A DNA stretch of 64,000 nt from Devosia lacusdianchii (GCF_022429625.1 NZ_CP092483.1:1364001-1428000), one strand, 5' to 3'; shown: positions 53,382 through 63,890, counted from the stretch's first letter. The notes: a model not told the origin generated them from the sequence alone. Translations and numbers: made by a program.

Positions 53382-54512
53382 TCAGCCCGGCGGCAAATTC
53401 CCGTCGCCGACATAATTGCGGCTATACCGCCCCTTCAGCGCGGTCAGGATTTCATAGCCGATCGTGCCACCCGCATCCGCCTGATCGTCGACGCCAATCA
53501 GGTTGCCGAGCACCTCGGCGCCTTCTCCAGGGCTGGGAATGTCGGAACCGAGTTCGGTGATATCGACCACCACCTGGTCCATCGAGACCCTTCCCACCAC
53601 CGGACAAATCTTGCCGCGGATCGCCACCTTGCCGCCAGGCCGCGTATTGCTGCCCGAGAGCGACCGGAAGAACCCATCGGCATAGCCGTGCGAAATAATC
53701 GCCAGCCGGCTGTTGCGCGACAGCGAATAGGAGGCACCATAGCCCACGGTCTCGCCCGTGCGGGCCTCGCTCACTTGCAGGATCGGCACATGCAGCGTCA
53801 CGACAGGCGCCATCGGGTTCTTGCGCCCGCTGACCGCCCGCCCGCCATAGAGCGCGATGCCCGGCCGGACCATTTGGAAATGATAGTCGCGGCCCGTCAT
53901 CAGGCCGGCCGAATTGGCCAGCGACGCCGGAATGCCCGCAAACTGCGTCATGACAGAACCGAACAGCGCCAATTGCGTGCGGTTCTTCTCGTGGCTCGGC
54001 GTGTCGGCACAGGCCAGGTGGCTCATGACCATCTGTGGCGCATAGCCAAGGTTCTGGATGCGATCGCGGACCAGGCTCGCCTCGTTGAGACGGAAGCCGA
54101 GCCGATTGATGCCGGTGTCGAAGTGGAAGGCCGAAGGGTAGGCCTCATTGCGCTCAAGGCACTTGGCCAGCCACTCCTCCAGCATCGCCATGGATGAGAG
54201 GATCGGCATCAGGTTCTGGCGAATGTAGAGGTTGGCCGCCCCCGGATAGAGCCCATTGAGAATGAAGATATGGGCATCGGGCAGGGCGGCGCGCACCGCC
54301 ATGCCTTCGTCCGGGGTGGCGGCGAAGAAGAACCGCGCTCCCGCCGCGTGCAGCGCCTTGCTCGCCATGGTGATGCCGGTACCGTAGGCGTCGGCCTTCA
54401 CCACGGCGCCCGTCAGCGCTCCCGCGCTCACCTTGTCGAGTGCGCGCCAGTTGCGGGCCAGTGCCCCGAGATCGATGCTAAGTTGCCCCCCGAGGCCAGA
54501 CGTCAGCGCCAT
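53382..54512 (-). CDS. alr: Alanine racemase
   Basis: A 376-residue pyridoxal-phosphate enzyme that makes D-alanine for peptidoglycan. The cofactor lysine is Lys39 in GAVVKADAYGTG, and the second catalytic base is Tyr258 in TVGYGASYSL. HFDTGINRLGFRL and the phosphate-binding RPGIALYGG are as expected. It starts 2 bases after the dnaB stop on the same strand, so dnaB and alr form an operon, as in related genomes. Confidence 0.94.
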   Translation of the reverse strand: MALTSGLGGQLSIDLGALARNWRALDKVSAGALTGAVVKADAYGTGITMASKALHAAGARFFFAATPDEGMAVRAALPDAHIFILNGLYPGAANLYIRQNLMPILSSMAMLEEWLAKCLERNEAYPSAFHFDTGINRLGFRLNEASLVRDRIQNLGYAPQMVMSHLACADTPSHEKNRTQLALFGSVMTQFAGIPASLANSAGLMTGRDYHFQMVRPGIALYGGRAVSGRKNPMAPVVTLHVPILQVSEARTGETVGYGASYSLSRNSRLAIISHGYADGFFRSLSGSNTRPGGKVAIRGKICPVVGRVSMDQVVVDITELGSDIPSPGEGAEVLGNLIGVDDQADAGGTIGYEILTALKGRYSRNYVGDGNLPPG

Positions 54513-54514
54513 GC

Positions 54515-55999
54515 CTATTCCATGCGCTCGGGAAGGTAGTCGGCGCGTGCCAGATTGCCGAAGCGCGTATACTGCGCCTCGAAGCTGAGCTGCACCGTGC
54601 CAGTGGGGCCGTGGCGCTGCTTGGCGATGATGACTTCGGCCTTGCCGTGCACCTTTTCCATTTCCCCTTGCCAGGTCAGATGTTCCGGCGTGCCCTCTTT
54701 GGGCTCTTTGTTCTTCAGATAGTACTCTTCGCGATACACGAAAAGCACCACGTCGGCGTCCTGCTCGATAGAACCCGATTCGCGCAGATCCGCCAGTTGC
54801 GGATGCTTGTCATCGCGTGCTTCAACCTGTCGCGACAGCTGGCTGAGCGCCACAATCGGCACTTCCAGTTCCTTGGCCAGCGCCTTGAGCGTCGTGGTGA
54901 TTTCCGTCAGTTCCTGCACGCGGTTTTGGCTCGATGCCTTGCTCGAGCCGCTCAGCAGTTGCAGATAGTCGATGACGAGAAAATCGAGCCCCTTCTGGCG
55001 CTTGAGGCGTCGCGCACGCGCCGCCAGCTGCGCCACGCTGATACCGCCCGTGTCGTCGATATAAAGCGGCAGCTTGCTCATCATGTTGGAGACATCCACC
55101 AGTTTGGAAAACTGGCTGTCGTGAATGCGGCCGCGGCGAATATCCGATGACGAAATCTCGGCCTGCTCGGCCAGGATACGCGTGGCGAGCTGTTCCGAAC
55201 TCATTTCGAGGCTGAAAAAGCCCACAATACCGCCATTGACCGTCTTCTGGTTGCCGTCGGGGGTGACTTCGCCCTTCCACGACTTGGCAACGTTGAAGGC
55301 GATATTGGTTGCCAGCGAGGTCTTGCCCATGGCGGGGCGACCGGCAAGGATGATCAAGTCCGACCGTTGCAGGCCGCCCATCTGCCGGTCGAGATCGTCC
55401 ATCAGCGTGGCCACGCCCGAAAGGCCGCCATCGCGCTGATAGGCCTCGCCCGCCATCTGGATCGACGCGCTGAGCGCGGTGGAGAAATTCTGGAAGCCGC
55501 CGTCATAGCGGCCCTTTTCGGCGAGCTGGAACAGTTCGCCTTCCACCTTTTCGATCTGCTTCACCGGCGTCATTTCGACGTCCGACTCATAGGCAACCTG
55601 CACCATCTCCTCGCCGACGAGGATCAGGTTGCGGCGGATCGCCAGATCGTAGATCGCCTGGCCGTAATCGGCCGCGTTCAGCACGGTCGTCGCCTCGGCA
55701 GCCAGGCGCGCCAGGTACTGCGCCATGGTCACATCCGGCAGCAATTGCTCGGGCAGGTGGGTCTTGATCGTGGTGGGATCGGCCGATTTACCGGCCCGGA
55801 TGATCTTGCCGGCAAGCTCATAGATGTCGCGGTGGATCGGTTCGTAAAAGTGGATCGGCTCCAGGAAATCGGAAACGCGATAAAAGGCATCATTGTTGAG
55901 CAGCAATGCACCCAGCAGGGCCTGCTCGGCCTCCACGTTATGGGGCGCAAGACGAAACGATTTGTCTTCGGCCGGATGAAGCCGCGCTATCTCTGCCAT
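54515..55999 (-). CDS. dnaB: Replicative DNA helicase
   Basis: A 494-residue hexameric helicase. The N-terminal domain (about 15-125) starts with PHNVEAEQALLGALLLNNDA. The RecA-like C-terminal domain has Walker A ILAGRPAMGKTSLATNIAFN, the conserved GFFSLEMSSEQLATRILAEQ and Walker B FLVIDYLQLLSG, ending in IAKQRHGPTGTVQLSF. No intein. Length is typical. The start at 55999 is the first ATG before the conserved part. Confidence 0.96.
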   Translation of the reverse strand: MAEIARLHPAEDKSFRLAPHNVEAEQALLGALLLNNDAFYRVSDFLEPIHFYEPIHRDIYELAGKIIRAGKSADPTTIKTHLPEQLLPDVTMAQYLARLAAEATTVLNAADYGQAIYDLAIRRNLILVGEEMVQVAYESDVEMTPVKQIEKVEGELFQLAEKGRYDGGFQNFSTALSASIQMAGEAYQRDGGLSGVATLMDDLDRQMGGLQRSDLIILAGRPAMGKTSLATNIAFNVAKSWKGEVTPDGNQKTVNGGIVGFFSLEMSSEQLATRILAEQAEISSSDIRRGRIHDSQFSKLVDVSNMMSKLPLYIDDTGGISVAQLAARARRLKRQKGLDFLVIDYLQLLSGSSKASSQNRVQELTEITTTLKALAKELEVPIVALSQLSRQVEARDDKHPQLADLRESGSIEQDADVVLFVYREEYYLKNKEPKEGTPEHLTWQGEMEKVHGKAEVIIAKQRHGPTGTVQLSFEAQYTRFGNLARADYLPERME

Positions 56000-56192
56000 G
56001 GGTGCCTCGGGGGACGGTTAACGTGTCTTAACCGTCATGATGCTGGAGTCGATTCCTAAACTTTTGGACGTTGCGGATGGGTTAACTGTCCACAGCCTCA
56101 CCTCGTTAAGACTGAGAATAGCGAGGATAACCGACTCGGAAGATTGCATCCGAAGTAGCCCTAAGCATGGCCGACGAGTCGCATCACTTTCA

Positions 56193-56275
56193 CCGGCGTC
56201 ATCCCGCGAAAGCGGGAACCTCCGTTTCTTTCCTCCAACCGAACAGAGGGTCCCCGCTTCGCGGGATGACGCCGG
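56193..56275. repeat. Family A palindromic intergenic repeat, copy 3
   Basis: CCGGCGTCATCCCGCGAA and TTCGCGGGATGACGCCGG form perfect 18-bp terminal inverted repeats, with AGCGGGAACC inside and GGTCCCCGCT at the other end extending the stem. This is the best-preserved copy of the family in the window. Confidence 0.88.
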
Positions 56276-56299
56276 CGACGTTTGGGGCGTGCTCAAACA

Positions 56300-56328
56300 A
56301 AAAGGCCGGGCAAAACGCCCGGCCTTTT
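56300..56328 (-). terminator. Rho-independent terminator of the rpsF-rpsR-rplI operon
   Basis: A 12-bp stem (56300-56311 with 56317-56328; core GGCCGGGC/GCCCGGCC) has a 5-base loop and, on the minus strand, the T-tail TTTTTGTTTG. It lies 20 bases after the rplI stop. Confidence 0.93.
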
Positions 56329-56348
56329 CAATTCGCTGCAGCGAAGTC

Positions 56349-56921
56349 TCAGACTTCGTCGTCGAAGCGGTCGTCCTGTTGCGCGTCCTTCTGGCCGGCG
56401 GCGAAATCGCCTTCGACGTCGTCTTCGTAGACGGTCACGGTCACGTCTTCACCGGCGCTCTGGCGAGCGGCTTCGTCTTCCGAACGGGCAACGTTGACGT
56501 TGATCGAAACGGCGACTTCGGCATGCAGATTCAGCGGCACGGCATGGACGCCGACCGACTTGATCGGGTCGGCGAGGTCGACCTGGCTGCGCTGCACGAT
56601 GAAGCCATCGGCGGCGAGAGCTTCCACGATATCGCGCGAAGCGACCGAGCCATAGAGCTGGCCGGTTTCGCCAGCCTGGCGGATGATGACGACGGTCTTG
56701 CCGTTCAGGCCTTCCGCGATGCCGGCAGCGGCATTGCGGCGTTCTTCGTTGCGCTTCTCGATGTGAGCGCGCTCGCCTTCGAACTTCTTGCGGTTGGCTT
56801 CGGTCGCGCGGAGCGCCTTGCCCTGCGGCAGCAGGAAGTTACGGGCAAAGCCGTCCTTCACGCTGACTTCGTCGCCGATCGAGCCGGTGCGGCCGATGCG
56901 CTCGAGGAGAATGACTTTCAT
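56349..56921 (-). CDS. rplI: 50S ribosomal protein L9
   Basis: A 190-residue protein. The N-terminal domain ([37 protein letters not shown]) binds 23S rRNA; a long helix (about 40-75) leads to the C-terminal domain ([34 protein letters not shown]). It has an acidic C-terminal tail of about 35 residues ([20 protein letters not shown]) beyond the usual 148-150, common in rhizobial L9. It stands after rpsR, with 228 bases in between that fold into strong hairpins. Confidence 0.96.
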   Translation of the reverse strand: MKVILLERIGRTGSIGDEVSVKDGFARNFLLPQGKALRATEANRKKFEGERAHIEKRNEERRNAAAGIAEGLNGKTVVIIRQAGETGQLYGSVASRDIVEALAADGFIVQRSQVDLADPIKSVGVHAVPLNLHAEVAVSINVNVARSEDEAARQSAGEDVTVTVYEDDVEGDFAAGQKDAQQDDRFDDEV

Positions 56922-56991
56922 TGGAATATTCCTTGTAGCTGTCCCGCCATCCGGCGGTTAGGAGCCCCGGACCATCCGAAACCCCAACGAT

Positions 56992-57007
56992 GTGCCCTAA
57001 CGGGCAC
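56992..57007. other. Small hairpin upstream of rplI
   Basis: GTGCCC (56992-56997) and GGGCAC (57002-57007) form a perfect 6-bp stem with a 4-base loop, about 70 bases before the rplI start on the minus strand. It belongs to the structured leader of rplI together with the larger element at 57041-57144. Confidence 0.55.
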
Positions 57008-57040
57008 GAGTAGTCTGGCGCTTACGCGGACAAGAAGACG

Positions 57041-57144
57041 CTGGGACGAGTCAGATAGCGGTGATCTGCGAGAACCGGAGCGGAGCGTACTGAAGTACGT
57101 GAGCACCGGAAGCACAGCAGATTGCTGCTAGCTGGCCGTCCCAG
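57041..57144. ncRNA. Long structured element between rpsR and rplI (candidate cis-acting RNA)
   Basis: The 104 bases fold end to end: 57041-57048 with 57137-57144 (8 bp, CTGGGACG/CGTCCCAG), 57050-57054 with 57132-57136, 57056-57059 with 57127-57130, 57064-57069 with 57117-57122 (ATCTGC/GCAGAT), 57075-57078 with 57106-57109 (CCGG/CCGG) and 57086-57090 with 57095-57099 closing a 4-base loop. About 34 pairs in all. It begins 6 bases after the rpsR stop on the operon strand. G-U pairs fit slightly better on the plus strand, so the strand of action is left open. Possible roles are operon autoregulation, RNA processing or a mobile hairpin repeat. Confidence 0.5.
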
Positions 57145-57149
57145 TGAGC

Positions 57150-57404
57150 TTATTGGACAGCGTAAGGCATGATGCCGATGAAGCGGGCGCGCTTGATCGC
57201 ACGGGCCAGTTCACGCTGCTTCAGCGCCGAAACGGCGGTGATGCGGCTCGGCACGATCTTGCCGCGCTCGGAAACGTAACGCGAGAGCAGGCGCACGTCC
57301 TTATAGTCGATCTTTGGCGCGCCTTCGCCCGAGAACGGGCAGGTCTTGCGGCGGCGCTGGAACGGACGGCGGGCCTGGGCGGTGGTAAGGTCTTTGATTG
57401 CCAT
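57150..57404 (-). CDS. rpsR: 30S ribosomal protein S18
   Basis: An 84-residue ribosomal protein that binds 16S rRNA together with S6. The pattern [40 protein letters not shown] and [20 protein letters not shown] is complete. It lies 18 bases after rpsF; a structured element directly follows its stop. Confidence 0.97.
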   Translation of the reverse strand: MAIKDLTTAQARRPFQRRRKTCPFSGEGAPKIDYKDVRLLSRYVSERGKIVPSRITAVSALKQRELARAIKRARFIGIMPYAVQ

Positions 57405-57422
57405 AGCTGTTCAGTCCTTCAA

Positions 57423-57845
57423 TTAGAAACGACGCGGACGGCGTTCGCCGCCGCCGAAGCCACCACGGTCGCCGCCGCGATCCGGACGGCCGCCAGCGCG
57501 GTCGCCATCACGGTCGTCGCGATCGCGCTTCTGCATCATTGCCGACGGGCCTTCTTCGAGCTCGTCCACGCGGACGGTCATGAAGCGCAGGATGTCTTCG
57601 TTGATGCGCATCTGGCGTTCCATTTCGGCAACGGCCGGGGCCGGAGCTTCGATGTTCAGCAGCGTGTAGTGCGCCTTGCGGTTCTTGCGGATGCGATAGG
57701 AGAGACCCTTGAGGCCCCAGTATTCGTTCTTGGTGACCTTGCCGCCGCCGGAAGCGAGGACTTCGGTCAGGGCAGCAGTCAGTTCTTCGACCTGCTGCTG
57801 GGAAACGTCCTGGCGAGCCAGGTAGATATGCTCGTAAAGGGCCAT
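57423..57845 (-). CDS. rpsF: 30S ribosomal protein S6
   Basis: A 140-residue protein. The S6 fold is residues 1-95 ([57 protein letters not shown]). A long basic and glycine-rich tail (about 105-140; [20 protein letters not shown]) extends beyond the E. coli core, as in other Hyphomicrobiales. It partners with S18, encoded next. Confidence 0.96.
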   Translation of the reverse strand: MALYEHIYLARQDVSQQQVEELTAALTEVLASGGGKVTKNEYWGLKGLSYRIRKNRKAHYTLLNIEAPAPAVAEMERQMRINEDILRFMTVRVDELEEGPSAMMQKRDRDDRDGDRAGGRPDRGGDRGGFGGGERRPRRF

Positions 57846-58134
57846 TGATGCGCCTTCCTAAGTGGTTCAAACACAGCAAATCCCTGGCGCGGAGCCTCCT
57901 TGAAGCCGGAAAGGGCATCAAAGCAGTCTTGCAAAGAGCGGGAACACGGGAGGCCGGGCTGCTGGCCCTATTTGCCGTCTATTCAAACGACAAACCCTCC
58001 GTTCAGCCCCCGGCCAAACGAATTGCTGGCGGTCCCATAGGACCAAACCGCCTCAAGATCAAGCGAAAAGGCCGCTCAGCGGGGTGGAAGCCGGGCCATG
58101 TCGTACACGAGCCCGGCCTACTGATGCGCCAGGC
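57846..58134. other. Intergenic region upstream of rpsF
   Basis: 289 bases that must carry the ribosomal operon promoter (minus strand). Near 58090-58117 a 7-bp stem (GCCGGGC/GCCCGGC) follows the VOC gene and may end its transcript. I see no small gene. Confidence 0.5.
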
Positions 58135-58515
58135 TTAGTTCGGCTCGTCGCCAACGGCCAGGATATTGCCTTCGGAATCCCTGAACCAGGCAGCGTGGAA
58201 CTTGCCCATCGTGGCGACGCCGTTGACGGTCTTGAGCCCCGGCATGTCGTATTCCTCGAACTTGACGCCATGCTCGCGCAGATCGCGAACCTCCGCTTCC
58301 ACATCGTCGGTGGCGAAGGAGAGCAGGGTGTTCGGCGCCTTGCCGGCATTGGGCGTGGGATAAAGCAGGAAGCTGGTGCCGCCGCCCAGCTTGTACATGC
58401 ACCCCATGTCGTCCTCCATGGCCGGCGTGAGGCCAAGCTTGTCGCGATACCAGGACTTTGCACGATTCATGTCTGCAGCCGGGATGGTTGCGTAAGCACG
58501 ATGATCTGTGAGCAT
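58135..58515 (-). CDS. VOC family protein (glyoxalase/bleomycin-resistance fold)
   Basis: A 126-residue protein. The two halves of the VOC fold are visible in AYATIPAADMNRAKSWYRDK and AAWFRDSEGNILAVGDE, with a central FATDDVEAEVRDLREHGVKF. The metal ligands of true glyoxalase I are not all present, so the role is unknown. GGAGGAAG stands before the ATG at 58515; the longer open frame up to 58695 overlaps the neighbouring gene. Confidence 0.85.
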   Translation of the reverse strand: MLTDHRAYATIPAADMNRAKSWYRDKLGLTPAMEDDMGCMYKLGGGTSFLLYPTPNAGKAPNTLLSFATDDVEAEVRDLREHGVKFEEYDMPGLKTVNGVATMGKFHAAWFRDSEGNILAVGDEPN

Positions 58516-58540
58516 AACTTCCTCCCTTTCTGAGAGCCTG

Positions 58541-60067
58541 TCACAGATCGAAATTACGCCTCCGCCGAGCGGGTGTAAACGTGATCGCTCCGCCGCGCGA
58601 CCATTTCGCTCGAGCAGCGGCGACCTGCGCTGCCACCCCTTCATACTCGCGCTCGGCACGTTGCAACCTGTTCCGACCGCCACGCTTGGCCTCATAGAGG
58701 GCGGTATCGGCCACCGACATAAGGCTGCTCAGATCGTCGCCGCTTATGGTCACGGCTAGTCCGATGCTGACGGTGACTGGGACGACGGCCCCATCCCGTG
58801 CCCGGATCGTCAGGCTCTGGGCGCCATGTCTAATGCGCTCGGCGATGATTTCGCCTGCCGTTTCCGACGTGCGGGGCAGCACGATGGCAAACTCTTCGCC
58901 CCCGACGCGCCCCACAAGGTCGTCGCTTCGCAGGCTCTCGCGCAGCATTCGCCCCAGCTCGGTGATGACCTGATCGCCAACACCGTGCCCGTGGGTATCG
59001 TTGATAGCCTTGAAGTGGTCGATGTCGACCATGAGCAGGCACATGTCGTCTCCCGGAGATCGCAGGGAGAGGGCATTGTTGGCGCGCTCCACGAACGCGC
59101 CCCGGTTGAACAGGCCCGTCATCGCGTCGTGACTTGCCGCGAAATGCAGGCGTCTATGCGCGCCAAGCCAGGCCGCGTTCAGGGCGGCGACGGTGAAGGG
59201 GGCAATTGCAATCATCGCCACGCCCAGGCGCAGCGAGGCCAGGGCCGCGGTCTCGTCGAGATGCCCATGCAGGGGGATGAGACCAAGCGGCGCGGCGAAA
59301 AGCAACCAACTACATGTCATTGCCGTGATGAGCATGGCCGTAACCGGCCTGAAACACACTGCGCACCAGACCAGTGCCGGAATGGGAAACGCAATTCCAC
59401 CGACCCGTCCCCAGGCATGAAGCGCGCCCAGGGAAACTACCAGGGCACCCAGAGCGGCGACCTGGTTCATGTCGGGAAGTGCGCCGCGGCGGTCGGTCCT
59501 GGCCGGTCGGTCCTCCTGCATCACGAAAGCAAAGGCAACCGGCATGATGACCGCGTAATTGACCAACTCACTGGCGAACCAGAAGTAGATGCCTTCCCAG
59601 TATTCCATGCCAAGGAGCATGACCGCAATAATGCCGCCCACCACGGTTGCCCCGCCAGCGGCCGCACCCATAATGGCAATGAGATGCATGGCGTCGGCCG
59701 GCTCGCGAATCTTGGTGACGCCGGTGGGCATGAGCCGAAAGACCATCGCGCCCACGGCAACGCCCGCGAGATTGGCCAGCGTAAGCAGGACGCTGCGGCT
59801 CATATCGCTCCCCGCCAGCAGATCTGCCAGCAAGTATGCGACCGTCGCGGCTAGCCAGGTGAGCGGTCGATTCGTTTCGGGTTTGACGATCAGCAGAGCC
59901 AGCAGCGCCGCGTTGGCAGGCCAGACGCTCGCTAGGGAAAACAGGACTTGCGTGTGGATGCCCACAATGCACAGCCCCATCACCACAAACCCGACGAAAA
60001 GGGACTGCAGCACAGGTTGCGTTGGCAACAGATTCCAACTGCGCAACGTTACCGGCCGTTCAGACAA
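58541..60067 (-). CDS. Membrane-bound diguanylate cyclase (GGDEF protein)
   Basis: A protein of about 508 residues. The N-terminal two thirds have about eight membrane helices (MASE1-like sensor, about 15-300: SVWPANAALLALLIVKPETN, FWFASELVNYAVIMPVAFAF). The C-terminal GGDEF domain (about 325-480) starts with AASHDAMTGLFNRGAFVERA, has DIDHFKAINDTHGHGVGDQV and the active motif GGEEF in VGRVGGEEFAIVLP, so it should make cyclic di-GMP. No RxxD inhibitory site is evident. I start at the TTG at 60067, with GGGAG upstream; the frame stays open far into fabD on the other strand. The signal is unknown. Confidence 0.85.
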   Translation of the reverse strand: MSERPVTLRSWNLLPTQPVLQSLFVGFVVMGLCIVGIHTQVLFSLASVWPANAALLALLIVKPETNRPLTWLAATVAYLLADLLAGSDMSRSVLLTLANLAGVAVGAMVFRLMPTGVTKIREPADAMHLIAIMGAAAGGATVVGGIIAVMLLGMEYWEGIYFWFASELVNYAVIMPVAFAFVMQEDRPARTDRRGALPDMNQVAALGALVVSLGALHAWGRVGGIAFPIPALVWCAVCFRPVTAMLITAMTCSWLLFAAPLGLIPLHGHLDETAALASLRLGVAMIAIAPFTVAALNAAWLGAHRRLHFAASHDAMTGLFNRGAFVERANNALSLRSPGDDMCLLMVDIDHFKAINDTHGHGVGDQVITELGRMLRESLRSDDLVGRVGGEEFAIVLPRTSETAGEIIAERIRHGAQSLTIRARDGAVVPVTVSIGLAVTISGDDLSSLMSVADTALYEAKRGGRNRLQRAEREYEGVAAQVAAARAKWSRGGAITFTPARRRRNFDL

Positions 60068-60238
60068 TTCAGAAACTCCCGCGAGCAAATTCCAACGTAA
60101 ATCGCTGAAGTTAATGAAATTGGTCAGACATCTGCTCAACTGCGCGTGGCCTTGACTCCGCCACACACTCACTGCAAACGCCGCGCAACTGGACAGACCG
60201 CTCGAGGATTGTCTAACTGAGATGAACAAGGGGGTCCC

Positions 60239-61189
60239 ATGACGAGCTATGCATTTACCTTTCCCGGGCAGGGGAGCCAGGCGGTCGGCATGGGCAAGGA
60301 CTTGGCATCCGCCTATCCAGAGGCGCGCGCGGTATTTCAGGAGGTTGACGAGGCTCTCAGCCAGCGTCTCTCCGCCATCATGTTCGAGGGGCCCGATGAT
60401 ATCCTTCGCCTCACCGAAAATGCTCAGCCCGCCCTGATGGCCGTCAGTGTCGCGGTGGTGCGTGTCCTCGAATCCAAGGGCATCCGTCTCGCCGACCATG
60501 CAAGATACGTGGCCGGGCATTCCCTGGGCGAATATTCGGCCCTCTGTGCCGCTGGAACGTTTTCTCTGAGCGACACCGCCCGTCTGCTCAAAACACGCGG
60601 TCAGGCTATGCAGAAGGCCGTTCCCGTTGGCCACGGCGCCATGGCTGCCCTGCTTGGCCTTGATCTTGCGACAGCCGCTGAAGTGGCCGCAGAGGCCGCA
60701 CAGGGCGATGTTTGCGACGTCGCTAATGACAACGCACCGGGCCAAGTGGTCATCTCCGGCGCAACTGCAGCTGTCGAACGCGCCGTCGAAATCGCCAAAA
60801 CCAAGGGTGCAAAGCGCGCCTTGTTGCTGCCGGTTAGCGCGCCGTTCCACTGCTCATTGATGCAGCCTGCAGCCGACGCCATGGCGGCGGCTCTGGGCGA
60901 AGTGGCCATGCGTGCGCCCGTGGTGCCGCTGGTCGCCAACGTTCTCGCCGCACCGATCTCAGACCCTGCCGAAATCCGTCAGCGCCTCGTCGAGCAGGTG
61001 ACCGGCGTCGTGCGGTGGACCGAGAGCGTGACCTGGCTGACCGGAGCCGGTGGCGTCACCAATCTGGTCGAACTCGGCACCGGCAAGGTGCTGACCGGAC
61101 TCGCCAAACGCATCAACGGCGACGCCAGTGCCTCGGCCATCGGCGCGCCCGGTGACATCGACGCCTTCGTGGCTGAGCTTTCGGCTTAA
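60239..61189 (+). CDS. fabD: Malonyl-CoA:ACP transacylase
   Basis: A 316-residue enzyme that loads malonyl groups onto acyl carrier protein. The start FTFPGQGSQAVGMGKDL, the nucleophile Ser95 in VAGHSLGEYSAL, and the His in SAPFHCSLMQPAAD are the family marks. The ATG at 60239 has AAGGGGG upstream. First gene of the fatty-acid cluster fabD-fabG-acpP-fabF; it is divergent from the diguanylate cyclase gene. Confidence 0.95.
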   Translation: MTSYAFTFPGQGSQAVGMGKDLASAYPEARAVFQEVDEALSQRLSAIMFEGPDDILRLTENAQPALMAVSVAVVRVLESKGIRLADHARYVAGHSLGEYSALCAAGTFSLSDTARLLKTRGQAMQKAVPVGHGAMAALLGLDLATAAEVAAEAAQGDVCDVANDNAPGQVVISGATAAVERAVEIAKTKGAKRALLLPVSAPFHCSLMQPAADAMAAALGEVAMRAPVVPLVANVLAAPISDPAEIRQRLVEQVTGVVRWTESVTWLTGAGGVTNLVELGTGKVLTGLAKRINGDASASAIGAPGDIDAFVAELSA

Positions 61190-61244
61190 GCACCTGATTC
61201 AAGCGATTAACGACTTGAATCTCTATCTCCGTGGGGAGGACTAA

Positions 61245-61982
61245 ATGTTTGATTTGACTGGCAAGCGCGCCCTGGTGACCGGCGCCAGCGGCGGTATCGG
61301 TCGCGAGATTGCCAAGGCCCTCGCCGCGGCTGGAGCCACGGTCGCCCTCAGCGGCACCCGCGTCGGCGCGTTGGAGGACACGGCCAAGGAAATCGGCAAA
61401 GAAAGCCCGATCCTACCCTGCAACCTCAGCAAGCTCGATGAGGTCGACAAGCTGGTTCCGGCGGCCGAAGCGGCCATGGGCGGGCTCGATATCCTTGTCA
61501 ACAATGCCGGCATGACGCGCGACAATCTCTTCATGCGCATGAAGGACGAGGAGTGGGATGAGGTGATCGCGGTCAACCTCACTGCCGCCTTCCACCTCAA
61601 TCGCGCCGTGCTGCGTGGAATGATGAAGCAGCGTTTCGGCCGCATTATCGGCATCTCCTCGGTGGTGGGCGTCATGGGCAATCCGGGGCAGGGCAACTAT
61701 GCCGCCTCCAAGGCCGGCCTCATCGGCATGAACAAGGCGCTGGCGCACGAGGTTGCCTCGCGCAACATCACCGTCAACTCGATCGCCCCCGGCTTCATCG
61801 CCTCGGCCATGACCGATGAGCTCAACGACAAGCAACGCGAGTCGATCCTGTCGACGATTCCGGCCGGCCGGCTGGGGACCGCGCAGGAAGTTGCGGCTTG
61901 CGCCGTTTTCCTCGCCAGCGACGCGGCGGGCTACATCACGGGGCACACGCTGAACGTCAACGGCGGCATGGCAATGATCTGA
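61245..61982 (+). CDS. fabG: 3-oxoacyl-ACP reductase
   Basis: A 245-residue NADPH-dependent reductase of fatty-acid elongation. The cofactor motif is VTGASGGIGREIAKAL; NNAGMTRDNLFMRM is typical of FabG; the catalytic residues are Ser139 (GISSVVGVMG), Tyr152 and Lys156 (GNYAASKAGLIG). It ends in the usual TLNVNGGMAMI. GGGGAGGA stands before the ATG at 61245. Confidence 0.95.
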   Translation: MFDLTGKRALVTGASGGIGREIAKALAAAGATVALSGTRVGALEDTAKEIGKESPILPCNLSKLDEVDKLVPAAEAAMGGLDILVNNAGMTRDNLFMRMKDEEWDEVIAVNLTAAFHLNRAVLRGMMKQRFGRIIGISSVVGVMGNPGQGNYAASKAGLIGMNKALAHEVASRNITVNSIAPGFIASAMTDELNDKQRESILSTIPAGRLGTAQEVAACAVFLASDAAGYITGHTLNVNGGMAMI

Positions 61983-62198
61983 CGCGGTTAAAAGCCGTTG
62001 AAAACCAAGGGTTCCGCTTATGGCTATGCTAGGGCAAGTGTGATACTCGCCCCCGCTGTCGGCCGTAGCTGACCGCCTTGCAGGCGCTGGAAAGCGCGCC
62101 TACATTGCCGCTTAGTCAGCCAACACGGTGCTTGAAGATTTGGCACTGCGCCAATAAGAAGCGAAACGAAACCTCGATTTCGAAAAGGGAAGTCAAAT

Positions 62199-62435
62199 AT
62201 GAGCGATGTCGCTGATCGGGTCCGCAAGATCGTTGTGGAACACCTCAATGTGGATGCCGAGAAGGTTGTCGAGAAGGCGAGCTTCATCGACGATCTGGGC
62301 GCTGACTCTCTCGACCAGGTCGAGCTGGTGATGGCCTTCGAAGAAGAATTCTCGGTTGAAATTCCGGACGATGCCGCCGAGTCCATCCAGACTTTTGGCG
62401 ACGCCGTTTCCTTCCTCACCAAGGCTGTCGGCTAA
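62199..62435 (+). CDS. acpP: Acyl carrier protein
   Basis: A 78-residue acidic protein that carries growing acyl chains on phosphopantetheine. The attachment site is Ser37 in [19 protein letters not shown]. The sequence [20 protein letters not shown] is standard for alphaproteobacteria. The 216 bases before it are long enough for a separate promoter, which is usual for acpP because of its high demand. Confidence 0.97.
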   Translation: MSDVADRVRKIVVEHLNVDAEKVVEKASFIDDLGADSLDQVELVMAFEEEFSVEIPDDAAESIQTFGDAVSFLTKAVG

Positions 62436-62458
62436 TAGCCGACAGAGACAAGTTGACC

Positions 62459-63727
<1,269 letters not shown>

Positions 63728-63744
63728 CTTTTCTTTGGATTGTG

Positions 63745-63780
63745 AAGGGGCACGTCGCGTTGTCGCGCGGTGTGCCCCTT
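63745..63780 (+). terminator. Hairpin after fabF
   Basis: AAGGGGCAC (63745-63753) and GTGCCCCTT (63772-63780) form a 9-bp stem; CGCG/CGCG can pair inside. The tail is only weakly T-rich (GTCTTTGC), so termination is probably partial and mltG may get some transcript from fabF. Confidence 0.65.
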
Positions 63781-63890
63781 GTCTTTGCGGTAAGTCATGC
63801 GAACAATGCCGCCCACCGGCACTCCCGTGTCGGGATGATGACAAGATCCGGCGCTATCTCAACGCGAACGGGCTTCGAGGATGAACACCG

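Larger units (their letters stand above)
56000..56348. other. Intergenic region between rplI and dnaB
   Basis: 349 bases without a gene. It holds a family A repeat (56193-56275), the rplI terminator (56300-56328) and, at 56000-56190, an A/T-richer stretch where the dnaB promoter should lie. I could not fix a -35/-10 pair. Confidence 0.6.

Noticed and set aside
60068..60850. Upstream extension of the diguanylate cyclase frame through fabD
   Set aside because: It would overlap fabD on the other strand for more than 600 bases and adds low-complexity sequence with no membrane or sensor features.
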